Assembly: GCF_017654485.1 (NCBI RefSeq) | Contig: NZ_CP061098.1 | Location: 1-39,641 of the forward strand | Direction: 5' to 3' | DNA: 39,641 nt | Source of the DNA: Roseomonas marmotae | Lineage (GTDB): Bacteria > Pseudomonadota > Alphaproteobacteria > Acetobacterales > Acetobacteraceae | In this document: positions 30,981 through 37,830 of the stretch, piece after piece | Position numbering within the stretch: position 1 is the first letter of the stretch | Layout: each line of letters opens with the position of its first letter | The notes under the pieces: generated by a model | Database searches by the model: none | Told to the model about the DNA's origin: nothing | Seen by the model: the letters and a program-made list of their open reading frames with translations, nothing else | Program-made: the position numbers and the translations under genes

Positions 30981-33899
30981 TCAGGCCGCCTGTTCGCTGT
31001 CTTCGGTGGCCGGGATACCATTGCGGGCGTAGAGACGACTGGACGCGCTCTGGAAGCCGTGCCGATAGACGGCCAGGGCGACCCGGCGGTCGCGTGAGGA
31101 CGGCAGCGTCGCATCAAATGCGCCGTACCAGACATCGGTCACGAACACTCGGGCGGCGGCCTCGACAACCGTTTCGAAGGATTGCCCGCCGCGCAGCTCG
31201 GCACGGACGCGAAGCCCGCCGCGGGTCATGACCTTCTCAAGTTCTCCGGCAATGCCAGCTACCAGGCTTTCCGTCCCGATCTGCCGCATCCGTTCTAGGG
31301 CCTCCACGGTGGTCAGGGCGGTGCGCAGGCCCAGTTCCGCCATGTTGGCGCCGTCGCTGCTGATCGGCTTGCGCTGCACCCGTGCCATTGCTTCGGCGAA
31401 GGACAGGATCGCAGTGTCGCTGGGAGAGGACACGGCATGGTTCTCCAGGAGATTGAGGGAAAAGCTCTGGATCTTGCGGAGGGCCAGATCCTGGGAGGAT
31501 GTGGCGATGCGCCGGTCGGCCCTTGCCAGAGCGTCGCAAGCCGCACCAAATCTTGTGGCTGGCTCGCAAAGACGCAGGGCAAGCTCCAGGCCGAACCCGG
31601 TGGCCTCGGCGACTGCTTCCACGCCGCGCAGCAACTGCAAGCAGTGCGGGATTTGCTCCAACCGGAAAGCGTCACCCTCCAGCAAGGAGACCAGCGGCTG
31701 CGACAGAGTGTCAAAGACAACGAATTCGGGACGCTCGCGCGGTAGACCCCGAAAGACGTGGACGGGCCGGCCAGTGCGCAGCGCAGCCTCGAACACCATG
31801 GCCGTGAAGGCGATCTGACCCGGCTCGGTGCCGCTGCCGATCATGCGGTCCGGCAGTTCCTCAAATCGAGCCACCCGGGTGCGGCGCAAGGCGGCCTCGG
31901 CATCGGGGTAGGTCAGCTTGCCCGGCTCGATCTTTGCCCGCAGCAGATCCGCCAGCGCGAACTCGGCTGGATCAGCGTCATTGCCAAACGGCAGCGCGCC
32001 AAACAGGCCAGCCGTGGTCGGCGAAGTCACGGTCACCGGCACCCGACGTCCGCCCGCAGACCGGCCGCTCCGCTCGTATTGCAACCGCCGCAACTTGTGC
32101 TCCGCCTCGGCGATCGGCGAAACCAGGGTTTCGGAGGCAGAGGAGCGGAAGCTCTCAGGCCGTCCGTCCCGGCCGGAGAAGGCGCTGACATTGACGCCAT
32201 ACAGGCCAGTCTTGCCATCGATCCGGGCGGTGCGAGGCACGGGCGTATTGGTGAAATGGCAGCGGCCTTCTGCGGCCTCATCGGTGGCGATGAATTGGCC
32301 TGCCAGCAGCGCGCCATAATGCGCCTCTACGGCGGCACGCAGTCGCACGCCGGCATGGTCAATGGCGGCCGCAAGACCCGGGCGGTCCTCTCGCCCCTCC
32401 AGCCAGAGCGCGACCAGGCCGTCAGGGCCGAGCAACTGCTCCATCAACGCGTCATTCTGCTGAGCCGCGGCGGCGGCGTAGGCCGCCAACAGGGCTCGGC
32501 GCGTGTCGACCGAAACAGCGTCGAGCCAGTCGGGCCAGGCCGTGAGCGCCCCAGTGTCGTTGAGCAGCGCACGCAGCTCCGCTTCCCGCTGATCCGCGCC
32601 AGGGATGTTGAGGCGGGCCGGCGGATCCGTGCAGGACAGGGTGGCACTCACCAGCACGGCGTTGCGGTGCGTCTCGGCGAGGTGATCTTCAAATGTCGCA
32701 GTGCCGGTCCAGAGCGGGACTAGCCGTCCGGCATAACTGGCTAAATCCGGGGTCCGCGGCAGGAAATCGACCGGGCGCAACAGCGCGTCAATTTCGGCAC
32801 CGTGCTCCCGCAAGGCGTCGATTCCCGCCCGCAGCACGCCTTCCCGCTCTCGGGCCTGCATGGCCGCGACACTGGCCCGCAGATCTTCAAGATCGCCTGG
32901 GGCGTCCAGCAAATCTACCTTGCCGCGCGCATTGGTCGCGACCCGAATCCGGGCACCTAGATCGCCGGTTACCCGACCCAAGGCCTGCGCGATCAGGGCA
33001 TCACTGTCGCGACGGGGCAGCACCACCAGCAGGCGCCCATCGTGGTGCAACTCGATGAGTGGCGGAATCCCGTGGTGGTCCAGACAGATGGCGGATAGCC
33101 CAGCCTGGAATGCGTCCAGCAGGAACGGCGTATGCGGATCGCGCAGTTCCACCACCCGCCAGCCTTCGCCACCCAGTTGGACCGCGCCGGTATCCAGCCC
33201 GCTAAACCCCGCAATCTCGCGCAACGCCCCGTCAACGCCAAAATGCGGCCGTGTCTCCGTGGGTTGGGTCTGCAAAAAAGCACCGTCAACGCGATCCGCC
33301 AGGCGCACATACATCCTGTCATGCCAGTGCTCGCGCGGCAGGCGGACGAGGCCCTCGGTACGGGTCACCTCCACGCCGTTGATCAGCTCCAGCATCTGCG
33401 TCGCCGAGAGGGGGACACCGTAGCCCTCCAGGAAGGCCGTGATTCCGAAGCGGTCCATCAGCCCGCCGATCGCCGCCGCATCCAAAGCGCCGCCCCGGGT
33501 GGCAGAGCGACTGAGATCCAGCATCTTGTCGGAGTCGTGCAGGAAGGCCACCGCAGCGACGGCAGCCAGACGGCGGCGTAACTCCTCCGGAGGCCGAGAC
33601 CCCCTGCCCGTCAGATCCATCTCGGCGAATTGCAGCGCCCCGCGGACCACGCTGAGCAGATGGTCCAGCAGGGTGACGTTGGTGAAGACGGCATAGGCGC
33701 CGTCTGCCCGCCAGCCTCCCTTCCCGGAGATACGCGTCAGGGCCGGGCTGCGCGTGTCCACCCGCTGGCTGGTTTCAAGCTGGCGCCGCTGCCCCTCATC
33801 GAGCGGCCTGCTCCCGCGGGTGCGCTCGGCATCAGAGAAGACGCGATCCTGCACCACTGCCTGCAGGAAGTGCAGGCAAACCTCGTACGCTACACCCAT
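30981..33899 (-). CDS. cas10d: Type I-D large subunit Cas10d (Csc3) with HD domain
   Basis: A 972-residue protein, in the length range of Csc3. ATG 33899 is preferred because GAGGA lies 7 nt upstream, although the frame is open to 33959. An HD-type nuclease motif occurs near residue 120 (AAVAFLHDSDKMLDLSRSAT). The rest is a long Cas10-like body without a GGDD cyclase motif, as in type I-D. Later segments GKTGLYGVNVSAFSGRDGRP and GRPVHVFRGLPRERPEFVVF suit Csc3. The HD domain degrades target DNA with Cas3 acting as helicase. A usual zinc-finger Cys cluster is not evident (only RCHFTNTPV near residue 575). Confidence 0.8.
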   Translation of the reverse strand: MGVAYEVCLHFLQAVVQDRVFSDAERTRGSRPLDEGQRRQLETSQRVDTRSPALTRISGKGGWRADGAYAVFTNVTLLDHLLSVVRGALQFAEMDLTGRGSRPPEELRRRLAAVAAVAFLHDSDKMLDLSRSATRGGALDAAAIGGLMDRFGITAFLEGYGVPLSATQMLELINGVEVTRTEGLVRLPREHWHDRMYVRLADRVDGAFLQTQPTETRPHFGVDGALREIAGFSGLDTGAVQLGGEGWRVVELRDPHTPFLLDAFQAGLSAICLDHHGIPPLIELHHDGRLLVVLPRRDSDALIAQALGRVTGDLGARIRVATNARGKVDLLDAPGDLEDLRASVAAMQAREREGVLRAGIDALREHGAEIDALLRPVDFLPRTPDLASYAGRLVPLWTGTATFEDHLAETHRNAVLVSATLSCTDPPARLNIPGADQREAELRALLNDTGALTAWPDWLDAVSVDTRRALLAAYAAAAAQQNDALMEQLLGPDGLVALWLEGREDRPGLAAAIDHAGVRLRAAVEAHYGALLAGQFIATDEAAEGRCHFTNTPVPRTARIDGKTGLYGVNVSAFSGRDGRPESFRSSASETLVSPIAEAEHKLRRLQYERSGRSAGGRRVPVTVTSPTTAGLFGALPFGNDADPAEFALADLLRAKIEPGKLTYPDAEAALRRTRVARFEELPDRMIGSGTEPGQIAFTAMVFEAALRTGRPVHVFRGLPRERPEFVVFDTLSQPLVSLLEGDAFRLEQIPHCLQLLRGVEAVAEATGFGLELALRLCEPATRFGAACDALARADRRIATSSQDLALRKIQSFSLNLLENHAVSSPSDTAILSFAEAMARVQRKPISSDGANMAELGLRTALTTVEALERMRQIGTESLVAGIAGELEKVMTRGGLRVRAELRGGQSFETVVEAAARVFVTDVWYGAFDATLPSSRDRRVALAVYRHGFQSASSRLYARNGIPATEDSEQAA

Positions 33900-33909
33900 G
33901 GTGCTGTCC

Positions 33910-34611
33910 TCAAGCCAAGGCCACAGGGCAGCCAAATCCGTAGCGGGTCTTCTCGCCAAGACCGGCCAGATAGGCGTCGCGCAGGTCAGCGGGCTTGCCG
34001 CAGAGGGTCAGCACCGCCGACAAGGCAGGCAGGATCAGATCGCGCGTACCGGAGCGGCGAACGCGCACCAGCATGGGCGCGGCCCCCTCGGTCACGGCGG
34101 ACAGGCGGTCCTGCTCGACCTGCAGTGTGACCGGCCGCCGCAGCCGGCGGGAGAGCCCGGCCGAGAAGGCGGCGGACAGGTCCAGCCCTGCCAGGGATCG
34201 GACGTAGGCCTTCTTGGTGCCGCGTTCGGAAACCAGGAACGGGCTGGCAAAGCCGATCGCCAGCCGCTCCTGGTCCGGATGCAGGGGGACAGGCACAGGG
34301 CGGCAGGTCGCGCCCGTCAGGTCGAGCACATCGCCGTTGCTGGAGCGGACGCAGGCATCGGCACCGGTGATGCGGAGCATGGCAGCCCCAAGCGCCGGAT
34401 CCGGGGTCGACAAGGTGACGCTATTCACCCGGACACGGCCGCCGGCGAAAGAGCGACCAGAAATGCCGAAGGTCCAGGGAGCGGCGGTAGCGCCAATCAC
34501 CTGCTGCTCCTCCACGCCTGCCCGCCGCAGAGCCGTGACCAGGGCAGCATGCATAGTGTCGAGGTAGCGGAACTGGACAGGACGCGGCAGGTCCAGGGTC
34601 ACGCGCGGCAT
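33910..34611 (-). CDS. cas6: CRISPR RNA endoribonuclease Cas6
   Basis: A 233-residue Cas6. ATG 34611 is chosen because GGAG is 7 nt upstream; an in-frame start at 34644 lacks one. It begins MPRVTLDLPRPVQFRYLDTM and HAALVTALRRAGVEE, matching the first RAMP domain, and ends in the family's glycine-rich loop YLAGLGEKTRYGFGCPVALA. A candidate catalytic His is His31 or one near the N-terminal domain; it cannot be fixed by eye. It cuts the 28-nt repeat transcript at the base of the CCCC/GGGG stem. First gene of the operon, divergent from the WYL regulator. Confidence 0.88.
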   Translation of the reverse strand: MPRVTLDLPRPVQFRYLDTMHAALVTALRRAGVEEQQVIGATAAPWTFGISGRSFAGGRVRVNSVTLSTPDPALGAAMLRITGADACVRSSNGDVLDLTGATCRPVPVPLHPDQERLAIGFASPFLVSERGTKKAYVRSLAGLDLSAAFSAGLSRRLRRPVTLQVEQDRLSAVTEGAAPMLVRVRRSGTRDLILPALSAVLTLCGKPADLRDAYLAGLGEKTRYGFGCPVALA

Positions 34612-34710
34612 GGCTAGTCTCCGGCTGATGTTGCGATAACGCATCGGCCTTGCTAACTTGCCTAATCATCAATAAGCTGAACAGCAGAAAAATTTGCGGG
34701 GGTTGAGGGA
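34612..34710. promoter_or_regulatory. Divergent promoter region of the cas operon and WYL regulator
   Basis: The 99 bases between cas6 and the WYL gene hold both promoters. A weak plus-strand pair TTGCTA and ATAAGC (about 34651-34678) faces the regulator. TTGCTAAC followed directly by TTGCCTAATC looks like a tandem half-site, and CGATAACGCATCG is a short imperfect palindrome near 34634; either could be an operator. No single strong cas promoter stands out. Confidence 0.4.
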
Positions 34711-35526
34711 ATGTTTAGATCACGCCCTGATCTGGCCTGCGAGTTCATTGCCCACTGGCTGGGAGGCGTGACCCAGAGAGAACTCGGACACCTGCTTGGC
34801 TATACGCAGCGGCGGCTGACCGACCTGCTACGCGACTGCTTTGAATGCCGTGGAGGCTCCACGGTGCGCTACGACGCGGCTAGCAAACGAATGCACAGCG
34901 TAGTGGCCTCGGCTAAACTCTACGGCCCCAAGACTGCCTCTGAAGCGGTTACTATCCTGCAGGCTGCCCAGCTCTGGAACGACCAGGCCATTCCTGGTCT
35001 GGCCTGTCCGGTGGTCGACACCCGGGCTTATCGCCGCGAACCTGCATCGGACATCTTTCGCATGTTGCTCGGCGCCTGCGCGCGTCGGCAGGTGGTCGAT
35101 ATCGTCTACTTGGCCAAAACACGGCAGTTGGCTGTCTCCTTCAGCCCGCATGCCCTGGTGGTCGGGCCGCACCGAGCGCACTTCCGCGGCTACTCGATGT
35201 TCGAACTCGAAGGGGAAAGCCACTGGTGGGATCTGGTGCCCTCGCGGGTCGTCAGCGCCGCAGTGCGGCCGCGGCTGGGCTATGTCGGTGCCCAGAACGA
35301 TGTCGAGTGGCACACTGACACCAAGCTATGCCTCCGGCTCCGGGCAGATCTTCCAGAGGCCCTGCGTCAGGCCATCCGGCACGACAACGGCATGGATGGC
35401 GACCTGCTCACGATCGAGCCGATCCGGCAGGCTTTGCGCCGCTATGTGCTCGCCGACTACATGGAACGTCGGTATGAGCGGATGAAAGAGTCTGTCTGGG
35501 AGATCGTGTCAGAACAGCGGGTATGA
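34711..35526 (+). CDS. WYL-domain transcriptional regulator of the CRISPR locus
   Basis: A 271-residue regulator divergent from the cas operon. Residues 8-65 are a helix-turn-helix (CEFIAHWLGGVTQRELGHLL, GYTQRRLTDLLRDCFECRGG). Residues 125-195 form a WYL-type domain (RRQVVDIVYLAKTRQLAVSF, SPHALVVGPHRAHFRGYSMF, DLVPSRVVSA). The C-terminal part (LCLRLRADLPEALRQAIRHD onward) is the WCX-like extension. HTH-WYL-WCX proteins such as CapW and BrxR regulate defence loci, and a WYL protein controls the type I-D locus of Synechocystis. It probably senses a nucleic-acid-type signal and represses cas transcription from the shared gap. Confidence 0.85.
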   Translation: MFRSRPDLACEFIAHWLGGVTQRELGHLLGYTQRRLTDLLRDCFECRGGSTVRYDAASKRMHSVVASAKLYGPKTASEAVTILQAAQLWNDQAIPGLACPVVDTRAYRREPASDIFRMLLGACARRQVVDIVYLAKTRQLAVSFSPHALVVGPHRAHFRGYSMFELEGESHWWDLVPSRVVSAAVRPRLGYVGAQNDVEWHTDTKLCLRLRADLPEALRQAIRHDNGMDGDLLTIEPIRQALRRYVLADYMERRYERMKESVWEIVSEQRV

Positions 35527-35582
35527 CAAGGCATTGAGCCGCGGGCGGAGGAGCCACGAGATGCAGCGGAGCACAGCGACCG

Positions 35583-35698
35583 CTACTTCCGCCACTTGCG
35601 GATGGTCTCAGCGCTGACCCCGTAGCGCTGGGCCAGCGCGGCAGGCGCTCGAATCGGCGCCGGTACTCTACGATCGCCAGGCCACCGGATTCCAACAA
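35583..35698 (-). pseudogene. Remnant of an IS481/IS630-type transposase N-terminus
   Basis: On the minus strand, IVEYRRRFERL in one frame is followed in another by RAPAALAQRYGVSAETIRKW and RK, then a stop. This is the helix-turn-helix start of a transposase (LAQRYGVSAETIRKWRKR is a frequent form). Only about 35 codons remain and two frames are involved, so it is a relic of an older insertion flanking the CRISPR locus. Confidence 0.6.
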
Positions 35699-35733
35699 CG
35701 TTCCGCAACCAGACAGCTAAGGCTGAGGGTGGC

Positions 35734-36399
35734 CTACTTCAGCCGTGCCCGCGCGTAGGCGAGTCCCACGAGACCCAGTCCGAACAGGGCCATACTGGCA
35801 GGCTCGGGGACAGGCGTAGGATTGCCCCCAGGGAGGCCAGGCCGGCGGACGAGGTTGTTGTGGCCGCTAAACAAACAGGGGGAGGAGGAACAGCCGTATG
35901 TGGCGTCATCGTCTGAGCTAAAGCGGCCGATGAAGTCCGCGCCGGTGAAATATGCTTCAATCATGTAGTCGCTGTCGGAGATCCGCATAATCCCATTTAT
36001 TCCCATGCCCGCGCCACCGTTGATGAGAATCTGAAACTGCGGGGAGGCCGTGGCGTCTGAAGCCGAGCGCACCATAGATGACAGATCCCATGCATCCATC
36101 AGCTGCCCGCCGGAATAAATGTAGACAGAGAAATCAAGAACTTTATCGAGAGTGATAGTCGCCGGCTGGCCATTTTCATTGCTGATGGCTAGGCCGAACA
36201 TGCGGTCCCATGCAGCGTCCGTAAGGGTTAAACTCGCATTCATATGGAATTTTCTAGTGTCTAGGTCGCGTATGCCTTCGTAGAACCACTGGTGCGACGA
36301 GCTGTACTGATCAAAGCTGTAAATCAGAGCGGCTTTTGCTGACGCTGCCCCGCCAAAAAGCCCTACTACCAGAGACGCTACTGCTAGAAGGTGTCTCAA
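35734..36399 (-). CDS. PEP-CTERM-anchored secreted protein
   Basis: A 221-residue exported protein. The TTG start at 36399 has GAGGGA about 8 nt upstream and gives a good signal peptide (MRHLLAVASLVVGLFGGAAS then AKA). The C-terminus is a PEP-CTERM sorting signal: PTPVPEPASMALFGLGLVGL followed by AYARARLK, with the Pro-Glu-Pro motif, a hydrophobic span and a basic tail. The middle (SLTLTDAAWDRMFGLAISNE, ITLDKVLDFSVYIYSG) looks like a beta-rich surface domain; a CSSSPC pair near residue 170 may be disulfide bonded. Exosortase-dependent export is expected; no exosortase is in the window. Its DNA is less GC-rich than the neighbours. Confidence 0.85.
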   Translation of the reverse strand: MRHLLAVASLVVGLFGGAASAKAALIYSFDQYSSSHQWFYEGIRDLDTRKFHMNASLTLTDAAWDRMFGLAISNENGQPATITLDKVLDFSVYIYSGGQLMDAWDLSSMVRSASDATASPQFQILINGGAGMGINGIMRISDSDYMIEAYFTGADFIGRFSSDDDATYGCSSSPCLFSGHNNLVRRPGLPGGNPTPVPEPASMALFGLGLVGLAYARARLK

Positions 36400-36777
36400 T
36401 TTCGTATCCCTCTTCCCATATGAGCTCTACTGGAAGAGCAAAATACGTGCCGCATGGCAAACAAATGAATTTGCTCCGATTCCTCGCGCACGAAGACTGA
36501 CTAGTAAAGAAAGGTGACAGCTCCACGCCGAGCGAGTAGCAGCGCCGGATACAGGAGAGGTGAGAGACTGATAATCCTCAGTTATCAGATCCACTGTCAT
36601 GGAACGGCTGGATTGCCGCCCTGTCGGCTAGGAACGCCCCTCCTGTCAGACCAACTCGGCCCGCAGGTTCTGATGCCGGGGCACCTCAAGCTCACAATGC
36701 TGCACTGCACAATAATGGCTACTCTATGGCCGGCAGCGGAGGTAGTTATTGGGCCAATATCGGGAGGAGACCGACTG
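36400..36777. other. Intergenic region with a perfect 7-bp inverted repeat
   Basis: No gene is seen in these 378 bases. CTGATAA at 36568-36574 and TTATCAG at 36582-36588 form a perfect palindromic pair with a 7-base gap, a possible operator. The region is relatively AT-rich near 36400-36520 and should contain the divergent promoters of the PEP-CTERM gene and of the small gene at 36778. Confidence 0.4.
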
Positions 36778-36918
36778 ATGGTCGACGCCACCATGGACGT
36801 CAAAACGCAAGCCCCGGAAGACGCCGCACGCAGCGTGCGGGTCGAGGTAAGGGAACCCGATGGGGCGCCCAACTGGACGATGAGCTACGAGAAGCTCTCC
36901 GGCTTCCTTCAGAGCTAA
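36778..36918 (+). CDS. 46-residue conserved-looking small protein
   Basis: A short frame MVDATMDVKTQAPEDAARSV then EVREPDGAPNWTMSYEKLSG and FLQS. GGGAGGAG at 36762-36769 is 8 nt before the ATG, an excellent ribosome-binding site, and a strong terminator follows one base after the stop, so this is almost certainly a translated single-gene unit. The composition is acidic, without membrane segments. No family recognised. Confidence 0.65.
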   Translation: MVDATMDVKTQAPEDAARSVRVEVREPDGAPNWTMSYEKLSGFLQS

Positions 36919-36919
36919 C

Positions 36920-36952
36920 GAAAGGCCGCAGGCAAACCCCCTGCGGCCTTTC
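36920..36952 (+). terminator. Rho-independent terminator of the small gene
   Basis: A 13-bp perfect stem, GAAAGGCCGCAGG at 36920-36932 and CCTGCGGCCTTTC at 36940-36952, with a 7-base loop and a T-rich run. It begins right after the stop of the 46-residue gene and also abuts the end of the opposite antitoxin remnant. Confidence 0.85.
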
Positions 36953-36953
36953 T

Positions 36954-37118
36954 CTATTCCGGACAGCATCTACCTGGGTCACCACGAGGCATGGTTCCCA
37001 GAGCTTCCGCCACAGCGGCGGCGTCTCCCTCTCCCATGATCTTGGACAGGTAGGCAGCCTCAGCCGCGGGATTATTCAGCAGCTCGGCCGCATCAAAAGC
37101 GAACGTCTCGGTCGCCAT
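36954..37118 (-). pseudogene. Truncated HI1420-type antitoxin
   Basis: A 54-codon frame starting MATETFAFDAAELLNNPAAE and AAYLSKIMGEGDAAAVAEAL, then GTMPRGDPGRCCPE and a stop. The first 41 residues match the N-terminal half of addiction-module antidote proteins of the HI1420 type (pattern FDPAEYLDSEEAIAAYLEEA, GDPAYIAHALG). The expected HTH (RARGMTQVARE onward) is missing and replaced by unrelated sequence. GAGG is 5 nt before the ATG, so a short peptide could still be made. No RelE-type toxin is next to it. The end abuts the terminator of the opposite gene. Confidence 0.6.
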
Positions 37119-37191
37119 GCAGGCCTCTGGTGCCGCGATAATCCCTCGCGGGTTACGCCATCTCAGCCGAGTTCTTCCTTAGCTGCGTGAC

Positions 37192-37261
37192 GCATCATCA
37201 GCGCGGCCTGCGCTGTGATGAGCTGAGCCCCGGTTGGATCTCCTGCCGGGGCTTTTTTTTT
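37192..37261 (+). ncRNA. Candidate small RNA ending in a strong terminator
   Basis: Two hairpins in tandem: TCATCAGCGC with GCGCTGTGATGA (37194-37222), then AGCCCCGG with CCGGGGCT (37226-37253) followed by nine T. No coding gene on the plus strand ends here, so the terminator has no obvious owner. A short RNA or a lost gene's 3' end are the alternatives. A weak minus-strand coding frame crosses it. Confidence 0.4.
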
Positions 37262-37410
37262 ATGACTGCAGGCCTGACCGGCAGTATGCGCGCCGTCATG
37301 ATCTCGCGAAGCGCTTCACGGATCGCGAAGGCCTCATCGAAGCGCAGAGCATTGGCCAGTGCCTGCACCAGATCGAACGGACGCCGCCGGACCAGACCGT
37401 CGACAGGCAC
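37198..37410 (-). CDS. Tentative hypothetical protein
   Basis: A 70-residue frame from GTG 37410: MPVDGLVRRRPFDLVQALAN, ALRFDEAFAIREALREIMTA, then a Lys/Arg-rich end. The middle looks like a true amphipathic helix pair, but the tail is encoded by the T run of the opposite terminator. The ribosome site is weak. Either a real small basic protein overlapping an RNA gene or chance. Confidence 0.25.
   Translation of the reverse strand: MPVDGLVRRRPFDLVQALANALRFDEAFAIREALREIMTARILPVRPAVIKKKPRQEIQPGLSSSQRRPR
37226..37261 (+). terminator. Rho-independent terminator
   Basis: The 8-bp stem AGCCCCGG/CCGGGGCT with a 12-base loop is followed by an uninterrupted run of T from 37253 to 37261. Strong on the plus strand; see the small-RNA candidate. 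Confidence 0.8.
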
Positions 37411-37557
37411 ACTTGCCTACTTGGCATGCCAGCTCAAGCTTGCTTCCGTGCTACCCTACGGTTCTCGGTCAATCCTCTTCGGGTGATGTCCTGCGCTGGC
37501 AGGTGGCTTGAGACCCCAGGCACAGCTTCAAGCGTGCCGTCGATAGGATAAGCCAAC

Positions 37558-37794
37558 ATGAGCAATGCGGCATTCAAGATCGGCCAGGTCGTGGCTTTCG
37601 GCCGCGGGGCGGGGGATGGTCACATCCGCGGCAACGCATTTACCGTCACCCGGGTCATGCCGCTGGAGAGCGGCTTCCGCTCCTACCGGGTTCGGGGCCA
37701 GGACGGTATGGAGCGCGCCTTCCAGGAGAGCCAGTTGCGACCGGGGGCTGTGGCCTCGCAGACTGGGCAGAAAGTCGAAGTTTGGCCGACCTGA
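37558..37794 (+). CDS. Small conserved hypothetical protein, paralog of the gene at 8348
   Basis: A 78-residue protein, MSNAAFKIGQVVAFGRGAGD then GHIRGNAFTVTRVMPLESGF and RSYRVRGQDGMERAFQESQL. It shares IGQ-V, GDG-I, RVMP, SYRVRG and a DG-ER segment with the protein at 8348-8569, so the two copies derive from a duplication or separate gains. The pattern suggests a small beta-rich fold. A weak AGGA precedes the ATG. It is followed by a hairpin that faces the convergent dehydrogenase gene. Function unknown. Confidence 0.7.
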   Translation: MSNAAFKIGQVVAFGRGAGDGHIRGNAFTVTRVMPLESGFRSYRVRGQDGMERAFQESQLRPGAVASQTGQKVEVWPT

Positions 37795-37805
37795 GCAGAC
37801 CTGGA

Positions 37806-37830
37806 AAGCCTGCGCCGGCAGGCTTCTCCT
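37806..37830. terminator. Shared hairpin between convergent genes
   Basis: AAGCCTGC at 37806-37813 and GCAGGCTT at 37818-37825 form a perfect 8-bp stem with a 4-base loop, followed by a pyrimidine-rich CTCCTTC. It lies between the convergent stops at 37794 and 37831 and could end transcription in both directions. Confidence 0.5.

Noticed and set aside
31758..32723. Long plus-strand frames opposite cas10d and cas3
   Set aside because: GC-rich third positions on the coding strand create open antisense frames; none shows a domain or ribosome site.
30981..33899. Assigning the large subunit to type III Cas10
   Set aside because: There is no GGDD cyclase motif, no Csm or Cmr set and no other type III gene; Cas3, Csc1 and Csc2 neighbours fit type I-D.
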